Assembly: GCF_905475395.1 (NCBI RefSeq)
Contig: NC_058339.1
Coordinates: forward strand, 16,066,001 to 16,130,000
Reading direction: 5' to 3'
Length of the DNA stretch: 64,000 nt
Source: Chrysoperla carnea
Taxonomy: Eukaryota > Arthropoda > Insecta > Neuroptera > Chrysopidae
Each line of letters begins with the position of its first letter. The stretch's first letter is position 1. The notes below the pieces were generated by a model. It was given only the letters and a program-made list of their open reading frames with translations, searched no databases and was not told the DNA's origin. This document shows, piece by piece, positions 10,607 to 22,114 of the stretch. A program made the position numbers and the translations under genes.

Positions 10607-12688
10607 ATGTTACGTTTAAATCGTTTCACCATCAAACATCTGGTTAAAAAATATTCAACATTAACATCAAATAAGAATACATCGTTGTCATTAACATTTA
10701 ATCAACGACCAACACGTCACAAAGTTAATATTAATCAATTACTATTATCACCAGATCAATCAACTGGTTTATTTGGTTGGTCAACATTAAAATCACCCGA
10801 TGGATTTTATATATTAGAAGAACAATGTCAAATCAAAACACAACAATTAATTACAGAAGCATTAAATCACGATCGTAAACGTAAAATGGTTGAAATATTC
10901 GATGATATGTCTGATACATTATGTAAAGTTGCTGATTTAGCTGAATTTATACGTTTAGCACATCCAAATTTTAAATATACAAATGCCGCTGAATATGCAT
11001 GTATTAAAATCAGTGAAATTGTTGAACAATTAAATACAAATCGTAATTTATATAATGTTTTATTGGAACAACGTAATGTTCCACAAGAAAATAGTATCGA
11101 TAAACATGTTATTGATTTATTTTTATTTGATTTTGAACAGAGTGGTATTCATTTAACTGACGATCAATTACGTAACTATGTTGTACAATTAAATAATTAT
11201 ATATTACAAATTGGTCAAAAATTTGTTAATAATACCGTACAACCACGGTTTATATCAAATAATATACCAAACATACCGAAAGATTTATTAATCAATGATC
11301 AAATAACTGGTTTATGTGCGGATTCAAATAATCCGTTAATACGAGAATACGGTTATAAATTATATTTACAACCTGATAAGGAACAAGAATATTTATTAGA
11401 TTCATTATTAGATTCACGATTAAAATTAGCACAAACATGCGGTTTTCAAACATATTGTGATCGTGCTGTTAAAGCAAGTATTGTTGAAACACCAAAATTT
11501 ATTCAAGAATTTTTATCAATTTTAAATGATAATATTAAATCACGTTCACTTTATGATTTTCAATTAATGCAAAAATCATCGAATTTATCGAAAATTAATT
11601 GTTGGGATGTACCATATTTAAATAATAAATTAAAAAAAGATTTACTACGAATTGATCATTACGAGTATGCACCATATTTTTCATTAGGAAATTGCATGGA
11701 AGGTTTAAATATGCTGATGCAATCATTGTATGGGATACAATTACGTAACGAGGAAACGGAACCTGGTGAATTATGGTCGAATGATGTGTATAAATTATCC
11801 GTTGTACATGAAAATGAAGGTGTTTTAGGTTACATTTACTGTGATTTTTATGAGAGGGAATTAAAACCAAATCAAGATTGTCATTATACGATTCAAGGTG
11901 GAAAACAATTAGCAAATGGATATCAATTACCAATTGTTGTGGTTATGTTAAATTTACCAATGCCACGATGGTCATCTCCAACATTATTAACACCAAATTT
12001 AGTTGATAATTTATTCCATGAAATGGGTCATGCTATGCATTCAATGTTAGCTCGGACAAAATATCAACATATAACTGGTACACGTTGTTCAACTGATTTT
12101 GCGGAAGTCCCATCAATTTTAATGGAATATTTCGCAAATGATTCACGTGTATTATCAAAATTTGCACGACACTTTCAAACGAACGAACAAATATCGGACG
12201 AAATGTTAGAACGATTATGTTTATCACGTAATTTATTTATTGCTAGTGAAACTGAAATGCAATTATTTTATTCGGCGTTAGATCATCGTTATCATAATTG
12301 TAAAGAACATATACCAAATAGTACAACGGCAACATTAGCTGAAACACAAAAAGAATATTATACATTACCATATGTGGAGAATACCGCATGGCAATTACGT
12401 TTTAGTCATTTAGTTGGTTATGGTGCTAAATATTATTCATATTTAATATCTAGAGCAGTTGCTTCATGGATCTGGCAACAATATTTTGAAATGGATCCAT
12501 TTAGTCGAACGAATGGGGAACGTTATCGTAGAGAATGTTTAGCTCATGGTGGTGGTAAACCACCAAGAAATCTAGTAAATGATTTACTTAAGAAAGAGTG
12601 TACACCAAGTAATTTGGCAATGGCTTTAATAAATGAAATTGATTTAAAACAAGACAAACATCATTATTTATATAAAAAATTTAATTAA
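10607..12688 (+). CDS. MIPEP: Mitochondrial intermediate peptidase (M3 metallopeptidase)
   Basis: This zinc peptidase removes an octapeptide from imported proteins in the mitochondrial matrix after the first presequence cut. A single uninterrupted exon encodes 693 residues (human about 713). The N-terminus (MLRLNRFTIKHLVKKYSTL) is basic and lacks acidic residues, as expected for a mitochondrial presequence. The zinc site HEMGH lies at residues 471-475. The third ligand is probably Glu500 in DFAEVPS, 25 residues after the second His, as usual in family M3. The C-terminal block (YYSYLISRAVASWIW) is also typical. The gene follows SMIM14 by 263 bp on the same strand. The lack of any intron is unusual beside its intron-bearing neighbours. 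It looks intact and functional. Confidence 0.97.
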   Translation: MLRLNRFTIKHLVKKYSTLTSNKNTSLSLTFNQRPTRHKVNINQLLLSPDQSTGLFGWSTLKSPDGFYILEEQCQIKTQQLITEALNHDRKRKMVEIFDDMSDTLCKVADLAEFIRLAHPNFKYTNAAEYACIKISEIVEQLNTNRNLYNVLLEQRNVPQENSIDKHVIDLFLFDFEQSGIHLTDDQLRNYVVQLNNYILQIGQKFVNNTVQPRFISNNIPNIPKDLLINDQITGLCADSNNPLIREYGYKLYLQPDKEQEYLLDSLLDSRLKLAQTCGFQTYCDRAVKASIVETPKFIQEFLSILNDNIKSRSLYDFQLMQKSSNLSKINCWDVPYLNNKLKKDLLRIDHYEYAPYFSLGNCMEGLNMLMQSLYGIQLRNEETEPGELWSNDVYKLSVVHENEGVLGYIYCDFYERELKPNQDCHYTIQGGKQLANGYQLPIVVVMLNLPMPRWSSPTLLTPNLVDNLFHEMGHAMHSMLARTKYQHITGTRCSTDFAEVPSILMEYFANDSRVLSKFARHFQTNEQISDEMLERLCLSRNLFIASETEMQLFYSALDHRYHNCKEHIPNSTTATLAETQKEYYTLPYVENTAWQLRFSHLVGYGAKYYSYLISRAVASWIWQQYFEMDPFSRTNGERYRRECLAHGGGKPPRNLVNDLLKKECTPSNLAMALINEIDLKQDKHHYLYKKFN

Positions 12689-12693
12689 ATAAA
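12688..12693 (+). terminator. AATAAA overlapping the MIPEP stop codon
   Basis: The hexamer AATAAA begins on the last base of the MIPEP TAA stop. If used, the 3' UTR would be only about 15-30 bases long. No better signal is seen in the next 30 bases. Confidence 0.5.
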
Positions 12694-12828
12694 ACAAACT
12701 GTTTACAAAATATGTTTTTATTTATTAACATAATCATAATAATCATTAATCCAGTCATCTTAGTCAAAAAAGGGGTCAATAATATTTGTACAAATAGTCC
12801 GATAAAGGAATGCATAAAATAGTCATTC

Positions 12829-13340
12829 TTAAGGAGTCCTCAATAACAGCTCCGATTTTTTTTTTTTTTCTAATGATTCTTCTTGTATATTATTTACAAT
12901 CAGAAACGTTTCATAAATGGGAAATAACACAGGTCTGCAAAGTAAAAATTTTTTGTCAGCTGCATAAGATATGAAAACTCCCTCTTTCAACTTTGCTTCT
13001 GACAGCTTCGGGAATTTTGTATATAGATATTTAAAACAGTCTCCATCCTTTTGTAGTGATTTTACAAATTGTTTCATCAACCCCAATTTGATATGGAGAG
13101 GTGGCAACAAAACTTTTTCTGGCGGCACCAAAGTAGTATTGATAACATTTTTATCCCCAGGTTTTAAAGTTTCTCGGGGTGGCCAATCAGTTTTAGTCCA
13201 GTGCTGTCTTCTGGCTCTACTATCCCATAAGCATAAGAAGCATGGGTATTTAGTATAGCCTGCTTGCTGACCCAAAAGCATCGTGAGAATTTTGAAATCC
13301 CCACAAACCATCCGTTAATGGTCCTGATATTTGATTCTTT
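12829..13340 (-). mobile_element. Fragment of a multicopy transposon-associated protein (GDxKxLxxLLGQQ.GYTKYPCFLC type)
   Basis: The minus strand encodes 160 residues containing GDFKILTMLLGQQAGYTKY, then PCFLCLWDSRARRQHW, WPPRETLKPGDKN and LPPLHIKLGLMKQFVKSL. I recognise this pattern from multicopy, uncharacterised proteins in arthropod genomes that behave like mobile-element genes. I cannot name the superfamily with confidence. The copy is a broken fragment: related sequence continues upstream past its start, and the terminus is not found. It lies between the 3' ends of MIPEP and ZCCHC8. Confidence 0.55.
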
Positions 13341-13519
13341 CCAGGATAATGGCCAAATTGTTAAAGTTAGTTTTCTTCCATATGCACAGAATACCCCATT
13401 GGAAGCGAAGCTAATTTATTTTTATTGTGCAATAATACTACTTAAAGACAAGTTTATGTTGTTATTAATATATAAAGAAATGCAATTTAAAAATTTTATA
13501 TACTTTTGAAATAAATATA

Positions 13520-13941
13520 CAGTGCAACCTCGATATAACGAATCTGAAGGGAATCAGTAAATATTCGTTATATCAAGTAATTCGTTAAACTGAGGTTTGT
13601 TATATTGAGGTTAAGTTGGTCTAAAATTCGTTATAAAGAGGAAAAAAGTGTGGGAACCTCTCGCGACATGAATTACATACTATGGAGTATACTAACTGTC
13701 ATATATTGGTGAGACTTTATACGTTATATAAAGGTTTTGAATTGACGAATTTCGTTATATAGAGGTATTTAAATTTTTTATGTAGTTGAAAATTCGTTAT
13801 ATAGAGGCTGTTCGCAAAAAATATTCGTAATGTAGAGGTATATTTTATATTGACTCTTATGGACAATTCAAGGGGATTGCGAAAAATTCGTTAAATCGAG
13901 GAATTCGTTATATTGAGGTTCGTTATATTAAGGTTGCACTG
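13520..13941. mobile_element. Pogo/Tigger-like MITE with repetitive interior
   Basis: The ends are CAGTGCAACCTCGATATAA on the left and TATATTAAGGTTGCACTG on the right, a clear terminal inverted repeat of the pogo type. It is flanked by TA at 13518-13519 and 13942-13943. The 422-bp interior is built from many imperfect copies of ATTCGTTATATNGAGG in both orientations and has no coding region. It is a non-autonomous element. It lies between MIPEP and ZCCHC8. Confidence 0.85.
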
Positions 13942-14301
13942 TATTTATATTGATTTAAATTATATAAAATTTATTTAATTTTGAAATATAATTTCATACG
14001 TCAATATATTTTTTTTTAATGATTCCAATTTGGTACATACGTCAACATTATAAACAATTCAATATACAATCAAATTATAAACAATGATTTGTAAAATTAC
14101 ATCTTCAGAACATGCAGAACGATTTCCATAATTTAATGTACTTGTACTTAAACAATGATACTAAGGCGTTGTAAATAATTAAAGTAGTCAGATGAATGTA
14201 CTAAAACAAAAATTTAAAAAGCATTAATTTTTTACTACATGTATCAATTTTTTATCTCTATCGATGGACTTTAACAATCAAATAAATACAAACCTATGCT
14301 A

Positions 14302-17300
14302 CTACGATGGATACGGGTGTATATTTTTTAAAGTCGTCCTAACTTTACTTAATAAACCTTTCATTTTATTATATGTACCAACAGAATCAGATAAATTTTC
14401 AAACATAATTAATGGTCCCATATCTTTACTAAATTTATCCATTTCTGGTAATGTTCTGTATGTTGATACTTTTGATAAGAGTGGTGTACGAGCAAGTGTT
14501 GGTGTTGATTTGTTATCATTATTTGAGAACGTTGATGATGATGTATTATTATCATTATTATCAAAAGCGTCACTACTTTCTTGATTACTATCTCCATTTT
14601 CATTATCATTTTGATTATTGTCATTAATTTTATTTGTAGATGGTAATTCATCCTGATTTATTTATGTAAAGAAAAATTAATTAAAATGGATAATACATTT
14701 ATACGTGCTGATTTTAAGAACAAACGCACTAAAAAAAAGGACACTAAAGCACACTGGAAAAAGGGTGAGCAGCTCTTGAAGGGGACACTGTCAATTAAAC
14801 TATCACCTTCATAACATAGAGATCTATGAAGATTTACGCTTGTAGGGCCTATATGGAGGACGATGAAACCTCCATACATGTTATTTGCAAAACATAAAGC
14901 AAAAAAAATGTTGATAGCTGTGAAAATTTTTCTCATCTCTTAAGTAAAGTAGGTTAAGAAAAGAATTTAACTCGGATTCGTTATACTTTGGGCTATTTTA
15001 TAAGTGACATTATGTATCTAGAACATTAAAAAGCGAAGTAAATTTAATATACCATTCTTTCATATTAATTAATGTATTTTCACACGTATGTAACCTAAAA
15101 ACATATTGTAAACAAAATTTGAAATTTCGCTGTTGGCGTTTGCGTAATACCGTAAGATTTTCTTTCATCACAAAAGTAATGATTTTGGTACGAAAGACGA
15201 CCAGCTTGAAGGGTGAATAAATGGTGACCTTAAAGAAAGTTATCATCTCTTTCCTTGGATTGGAATATAATATCCCTACTATTTAGTGCGTTTTTTCCAA
15301 AATAATCCATTATTATACATTAATAGTATCCTGAGATTAAGTGACGATAAACAAAATAATTTATTTACAAAGATATATACCTGGCTATTGGTATCAGTAA
15401 TGTCTATTGGAACAGGTAATGGTTCATCACTATTTGGTATAATTTCCATTTCAACACTGAGTCTATCATCATCATTATCATCATCGTCGGTATTATCTGT
15501 TGAAATATCAATAATATTGTCTTTGTTTGTATCAATAATAATGCTGTCTTTATTAGTATTAACTGATGATGAATTCCTGCATTGATTTAAGTATAATATA
15601 AAGTTTTGTTTCAAGTGACATTCTTGAATCGGTGGCACTTTATATTTCCAATATTCCTTAAAATTATATTAATATATTATTAAACTTATCTTAAAATCTG
15701 GGTATAATTTGGATAATTTTTTATGGTATGTACTGAGTTTATTTTAGCCCTTAGGTCTTGTTAAGGTAGTACCTACACGAAAGTGATATTCCAAGAATTT
15801 CTCAAAACTCAGAATATAAAATATTTAATTCATAATACACTTGCTGTTAAAATTAGAAGATGATTTACCATGCCATACATGAGATATTAGCAATTAAAAG
15901 TGACGCAATTTGTACGTGTACATGGGAGAAGTGTATAAAAATACACAAATTTACAAATATTATATTTATTTACCAATGAATGACGTCCACCATCTCTATG
16001 AAAAACTAATATAATGTAGAATACTATATTTAGAAAATATATAAATAAAAATAAAAATTATTTACCATATAGTTTCGATAAAAAACTTAAATAAATAACT
16101 CGTTTTAGCGATGATTTTTGTGGAAAAGATATGAAGACTAATGTTAAAGGCATATGTCATAGTGTGTGTGTTTATATGTATACTAGAAACAGTAGTGAGG
16201 AACTACAGTCTTGTGAAAATAATATATGGTATATGTATAATAGTCATAGCACAGTTAATGCACTGAATGATAGTATTAGTCCAAAACTTTTTGACTGGAC
16301 GGTCGCGGAGGAACTACCTTATTCGTGTTGATTACATTTAGGTAGTGTTTAATTGTGATTACATTGCATTTAACTTACATCAAACTAATAATTAATTGTT
16401 ATTAATAATGGTCATATTAAAATAAATGCTATTTTGTTTCAAATATTGCAATAAATTATTATTTTATTAATATTTGTTGTTTTATTTAAAAAAAACTCCA
16501 CTTTAATTAATTAGAAGACAAATAAATACAAAAAATTTAAAAAAAAAAAATGATAAACTGAATAGAAATATTTCGAATAGAACCTAATTCCCGCCTTTTT
16601 TTTTTAATAGTTCACTGTAAGTGCCTTACTCCAGGGGGCTTTTTGTTGACAACATTTCATGTACAGTTGCCTATCTATTTATGTAATAAATTATAATCTG
16701 TGCGTCAAATATGTATCTAAATCTAAGCACATATAAATTGATCTTAATATCTATAAGGAATTTAAACATGAATTCAACTGAAATGTATACCGAGTATTTA
16801 AGAAGTTAATTTTGTTAGTTATCACGATTTTATTAGTATTGTAAAATAAAAATACTTACATCTTTCATATCCTTCTTTAATGGAACGTTAAATCCTGGAT
16901 ATTCAATAATCATGGAATCCTTGACAATAATATTTGATGTATCAATTGTGCCATTATTATCAATTGTACTCTCGTTTTGATTATCAGTAAACATTGATAA
17001 CGTATCATTATGCGTAACTAACTCTTGATACCATCCAGGCGGATAACCTAACATTCTCATTTTATAAATATGTAACGGTATTTCTTTCGATTTTAAACCT
17101 AATGCATGTCGTAATTCTCTAGATAATTCACCACCTGGTTTAAACGCAGCAAATCGACTATCATCATTATCAGCAACATGATAACGTTGATTATGTGTTT
17201 GAACATCTTTAAATTTTTTCCGTGCTGCATTTATTCGCTCCCAATTTTTAGGGAGTGGACAATCTTTTAAATTATGTTTAACGCCATCCTGATCACCACA

Positions 17301-17930
17301 ATTAAAACAACTAAAATTACTTATGTTATTTTTTTGATTTTTTGGCGCTGATAATACATTATATTGAACATCATCAGTATTATCAGTTAAAACATTTGGT
17401 GTTGTATCTAAACATATCATATCATCAACAACAACTGGACTTTCATCAGTACAATTATCAGATAATATTATTTCATCAACATTTTGTGATTCGTCATTAA
17501 TTTCTATCACTTCTACTTCATTATTATCCGGTATCTTTTTTTCAAATACTTTAATCGAAGTCAATTGACAACTAATATCACTATCTTGAAATGTTTCTTT
17601 TAAAAATGGCACAATTTGTTTATTATATTTATCAGCAACACTTTCATTTTGATATTTAATTGTTAATAATGGTGTTTTATCTTCGATTTTATTTTGTTGC
17701 TCTTCTAAATCATGTACTTTTTGCTTTAATTCATCAATTTGTTGTAATAAATCATTGATGTATTTATTACTTGTTGGTAAATAATTAGTGAGATCATTTG
17801 TTTTTATTTGTATTTTAGTTGGTGGTTCATCATTCGAATCATCGTCATTTGAATCATTTGTAAATGAATTTAATGTAGAATTATTATCATTTGACGACCA
17901 TCTGGTTCGTTTTAATCCATTTGATGACAT
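14302..17930 (-). CDS. ZCCHC8: ZCCHC8, NEXT-complex zinc-knuckle/PSP protein
   Basis: This scaffold subunit of the nuclear exosome targeting complex links the RNA-binding subunit to the MTR4 helicase for decay of short nuclear transcripts. Minus-strand exons are 17930-16860, 15656-15381 and 14652-14302, all phase 0, giving 565 residues (human 707). An acidic, Asn-rich start and a coiled coil (INDLLQQIDELKQKVHDLEEQ, about 60-80) precede the zinc knuckle near residue 210. The PSP domain follows (RFAAFKPGGELSRELRHALG, then IYKMRMLGYPPGWYQEL). The C-terminal FENLSDSVGTYNKMKGLL matches the conserved end thought to engage MTR4. The knuckle spacing is C-X2-C-X7-H-X4-C instead of the usual X4. Intron 2 holds a LINE remnant. 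The gene is divergent from MORN3, 1.35 kb away. Confidence 0.92.
14700..14900 (+). mobile_element. Decayed LINE C-terminal remnant
   Basis: CACCTTCATAACATAGAGATCT and what follows resemble the stretch near 31777-31830, which reads as an RNase H-tail motif (HLHNMGI...LTC..C). Here the frame is broken. It lies in ZCCHC8 intron 2. The call rests on this internal similarity and is weak by itself. Confidence 0.35.
15657..16859. other. ZCCHC8 intron 1
   Basis: An AT-rich intron with no recognisable element. A 66-codon plus-strand frame near 16131-16331 shows no family resemblance and is taken as chance. Confidence 0.5.
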
Positions 17931-18260
17931 TATTCAATGTATATAAGGTTAGAAAAATTTAAACAATTAATTTACCCTTTAATATTTAGGGTTTTGTTTG
18001 AAAATAAAATAGTAATAATTATAGCTAATTTAAAATCCGTTATGTTGCACTTGCTTGTGTACTAATAAATTTCTTTATACAAATATAATTTGACAACTTA
18101 TACAAATAAGTGACGGCTTCACTTTTTGGAAAATTGGGTACATGTTTTTTTATTTAAATAATCTTATTTACAATGGTTGCGTTCAGCAGATGTAACCACT
18201 AAGCAAAATGGCGATCCGTGCAGTGTAAAGAGGTGTTTAGACTATCAACGAAATTGGACA

Positions 18261-18793
18261 AATAGGGAATATTTATGTATTTTTTTTATATTTTTAATTC
18301 ATTGTTTACACCGTTATAACAAAGTAAAAAATATAAATACTGCTTATAAATGTTGTATTTAAGTGTAACAAAATATTTACACTTAATACATTATAATTTT
18401 GAGATATTTAAACGCAGTTTTTTTGGCGCTCTCTGTTGATGACGTATAAGTACGTGATCTGTCAAATTTGACAGTTCAATGTATAATTTACACTTTAAAA
18501 AAATGAATTTACAACACAGAATTTACACTCGTTATTATTAAGTTTTCTAATAAAAAGCCGTAGAATAGTATAATTTAATCAAATATCATATAAAATGTAA
18601 GTAATTAATATCATACAGTATATCAACAAATTTGACAAGCCCGTACTATGATGTCACGTCCGTATAAAAGTTTGAATTTCCATTTTAGAAATTTTTAAAT
18701 GCCCTTATAATGGTTTAGTTGAAATGTCCAGCCATTAAAGTTACGGAAGAAAAATATTTGAACCAAATTTAAATTTCATGAATATTCCCTATT
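18261..18793. mobile_element. Longest copy of the AATAGGGAATATT MITE family
   Basis: The element begins AATAGGGAATATTTATG and ends CATGAATATTCCCTATT, a terminal inverted repeat of about 17 bases. Its 533-bp interior includes ACACCGTTATAACAAAG and GTTACGGAAGAAAAAT, both also present in the copy at 63479-63657. The copy at 5671-6110 is inverted and truncated. There is no coding capacity. It sits in the shared upstream region of ZCCHC8 and MORN3. The target duplication is not clear. Confidence 0.75.
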
Positions 18794-19279
18794 ATTAGTA
18801 CAACATGGATAGATTTAGATGACAGTATATTCCATTTCCAATTAATATAAAATAAATAAAGATATTTTTAATTTTATCCATATTTTGCGACTATTTTGTT
18901 TGTTATGCTTTCGCGAAAAACTACTGAATAAATTTTGATGAAACTGCACCGTATTATAATGTATGCATCAGAATATAGAGAAAGAGTCCGTTGCAAAAAA
19001 TCGTTGCGATCGCGCAACAGAATTAAATGTTTTTGAAACTACGTTGCTGTACGTAACTACGCACAGCAACTATTCGATCGATTTTCCAATAAGAGATAAA
19101 TTTTCATTGCCTAATGATGTTATATTTCAACTTGCTTTTTAGGTCTGATCAGCGGAAAATAGTATTTTGTACTACGACATATCACCTTACATACGAACAA
19201 TTTAAAAAATTTTTTTGTATCAAACTCTCTCATATTTACTTTAATAATTTAACAATGTTATTTATTGAATTAATGAAAA

Positions 19280-21158
19280 ATGCCATTTTTACACAATCAT
19301 AAGAAACCCAAAGTGTGGTGGGTATCTGCATATGCTGCTACCAAAAAAACGGGATTACAAAATACGGTTTATACAGTTTCTCGAGATGTATATGTTGGTG
19401 AATGGGCCAATAATGTTTATCAAGGTAAAATTAAAACTTAATTAAAATTTTTATACTAAATCTTATGATTCCATTGCCCATATTACTATTTTCTGACTTT
19501 ATTGAAACTTGAAGGAAAAGGGCGTTTGATTACAAATCATGGTACAAAAGTATATGAAGGTGATTTTAATAATCATATTCGCGAGGGTTATGGCACTTAT
19601 GCGAAATTGGCCAAAGATAAAATATCACATCAATTATATTATGTGGGTGAATGGAAAAATAATAAGTTTCATGGTAATGGTACTAAATATTATTACAATG
19701 ATGATGGGACTAGTTCTATGTATATTGGAAATTTTGTAAAAGGGAAACGTAGCGGTTATGGTAGAATGTGGTATGCAGATTGTTCATATTACGATGGGGA
19801 TTGGGAGAATGATTTATATAATGGCTTTGGAATGTTTGTTCAAAGTATGTTTTCTTATATATATTGTGGAAGCGGAGCCTATGATAACATAGGCACATTT
19901 GATCCGATATTATTGGGATTTTTTTTGAAACCCATTAATTTTGGGTCATTCTTTTCAGCTGTGATATCAGTTTATAGCTAGCTATCTCTTATGTACTATC
20001 AAGATAAAAAAAACTCACAGTATACGTGATAGATAAATAAAAATTATTTTTACAGCCAATGGCAACAGGTACGAAGGGGAATTTAAAGCAGGTTTGAAAC
20101 ATGGGAAGGGTCGATTTTATCATTTAAATGTTGGTCAATTACAAGAAGGGTTATGGATAGATGATATGTGTAAAGTCAGTACCATAATTATAATTCCATT
20201 TAGACAGTCAGCTTTAAATCCAACGGAATACCCAATACCACCGGTAATTAAAAAAATAAGTTTAAAGATAAATTGGTATATATCCTATTATTATTTCCAT
20301 TATTTAAATTGTCCACTTTCTTGAGAGATTCGGAAAGACATTTTTAACTCTCAAACTTAAGTATCTCCTGGACAAAAATGCACCGATATACATAAACTAG
20401 ATCTTGAGAGTGGGTTTGATACACTCCTTTAAAAAAAAAAAAAAAAATATCAAAACAAAATAACTTGATTCTGTGAGTGAAAATCGGGTGATTATCAATA
20501 CAGGCAATAGAAGAAATAGAAAAACAAAAATAGACGACTGTTTATGTTTAGTTTTCCAAAAAAAGATTCCAAGAAATCTGGTTACCTGGGAATTTGTAAC
20601 TACGTATTCGCTCCGAGCGTGAATTTCGTTTCCATGACAACGATACACTACTTTAATTATAGAATTAATGGATGCATATATAATTGTGTGGATTGCATTG
20701 AAAACTTACATTTAAAATTTAATATTCTTGTTTCACAAATTTAAATAAATAATTACGATAATTAACATTTGAAAAATAATATTTGTACAATTTGATTTCT
20801 TATTTTCACAATTTTTAATGCATTAAGTTTAATTAATTAGTGTTTTTCAATCATTTTAATTTGACAGTTTCTATATCATTAACATGTAAATAATTGCAAA
20901 TTAGTCATAACAGCCCACTTTATCTCCAAAATTTTTCACTTAAAGCGCTGGCATCGATTTTATTATCCCTACCATGACTACGCACACAACGAATAGTTAC
21001 AAGCTAATAAATTGGCTTTAATGGTCATAAATTTTAGCTTATCGGATTTATTAACTTGTTTTCTGATTATAATATTCATCAACATTGTTTAGGTTAAATT
21101 AGTTGATCCAGAAGATATCATCAAAAAATCAATGGAAGAGCATCAAAAACATAAATAA
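19280..21158 (+). CDS. MORN3: MORN repeat-containing protein 3
   Basis: This is a MORN-repeat protein, expressed in testis and linked to spermatogenesis in mammals. Exons are 19280-19424, 19515-19844, 20056-20243 and 21093-21158, with consistent phases (1, 1, 0). They give 242 residues, close to human MORN3 (240). About seven MORN units follow one another (YVGEWANN, YEGDFNN..GYG, YVGEWKNNKFHGNG, YIGNFVKGKRSGYG, YDGDWENDLYNGFG, YEGEFKAGLKHGKG, LQEGLWIDDM). The C-terminal PTEYPIPPVKLVDPEDII matches the MORN3-specific end (PTQFPIPEVKILDPDG). The start is the ATG before PFLHNHKKP; another ATG just upstream is in a different frame. The unit at exon junction 2-3 reads FVQTNGNRYEGEF. Confidence 0.93.
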
Positions 21159-22048
21159 TGTAACATAAATGTATAAAAATTTAAAAAAATTATTTAACTA
21201 CTAGTAAATGATTTTTACTCTAACTCATGCATCATTTTATTATTTTTTTTGTAATATTTACTGTGACATTTATATACTACTCAAAAGTATTAAAGGAAAA
21301 TTAAAAAAAACAAAAGATTTTACAATTTCAAACAACTGTATTTCTACGAAAAATCATCCCCCCAAAAGCTATGTAAAATTTCATGTTTCTTGACTTTTTT
21401 TCTTGACAACGGCCAAAAGTTCACAGGGCTCGAAAACACACTTTGAAGTTCCCAAATTTTTCCTTTCTAAACTAAGTCGGGTATATATGCTTTGAGCATA
21501 TGCATAAACAAAAATGTATTAAAAACGTTTATATAAATAATGTATTTTATTTGATATAGATATACAAATATACTACTAAACTAATATTTTAAGTATTTAC
21601 AATATATTTTGATATAAATTTTATAAATAATATAAATTCTTTATTTATTTAATAGTAAGTGAGATTCCTTCAAATAAAATCATGTGAAACATATACCTAT
21701 TATTTACATTTACTTTATTTATTGTCTTTTAAAATTTTTTTTTAGTAAGGCATCACATTATTATTAATCAATATGAAAGTCTTAACGATCGAATTGTAAC
21801 GAAACACTGATCATTTTATTGGAAATAAGTATACTCTATATATCATCAAAATCGTATCAGTTTAAAACCTTCTAAGTTTACTCATCACATGCAATGTTAT
21901 ACTAATAACACTTAGAATGTTTTAAATGGTGTGATTTTAATGATATAGAGATAGAGAATACATATATAAATTTGATAGGTACTACGACTTATCACACCTT
22001 CAATCCAACACTGATACGAAGGATATTACACATCTAGGGAGAAAAAGT

Positions 22049-22114
22049 AAAGAATGTCTCAGATGTCATGTTCATTAGCCGAGGATCACAAGCATGGGAT
22101 CTGAGACATTCTTT
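22049..22114. repeat. Hairpin with 16-bp perfect stem
   Basis: AAAGAATGTCTCAGAT at 22049-22064 is matched perfectly by ATCTGAGACATTCTTT at 22099-22114 across a 34-base loop. It is followed by a relatively GC-rich stretch (CTTTCCGCCCGGAGAG near 22160). It could be the end of a decayed foldback element; no further copy is seen here. Confidence 0.7.

Noticed and set aside
10607-12688. MIPEP as a gene acquired from bacteria because it lacks introns
   Set aside because: It has a mitochondrial presequence, eukaryotic MIPEP blocks and host-like AT-rich codons; intron loss or retroposition is simpler.
16131-16331. 66-residue frame inside ZCCHC8 intron 1
   Set aside because: No family resemblance and no supporting signals; opposite to the host gene.
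18177-18362. 61-residue frame upstream of MORN3
   Set aside because: It overlaps the MITE terminus at 18261, so the frame is partly transposon sequence.
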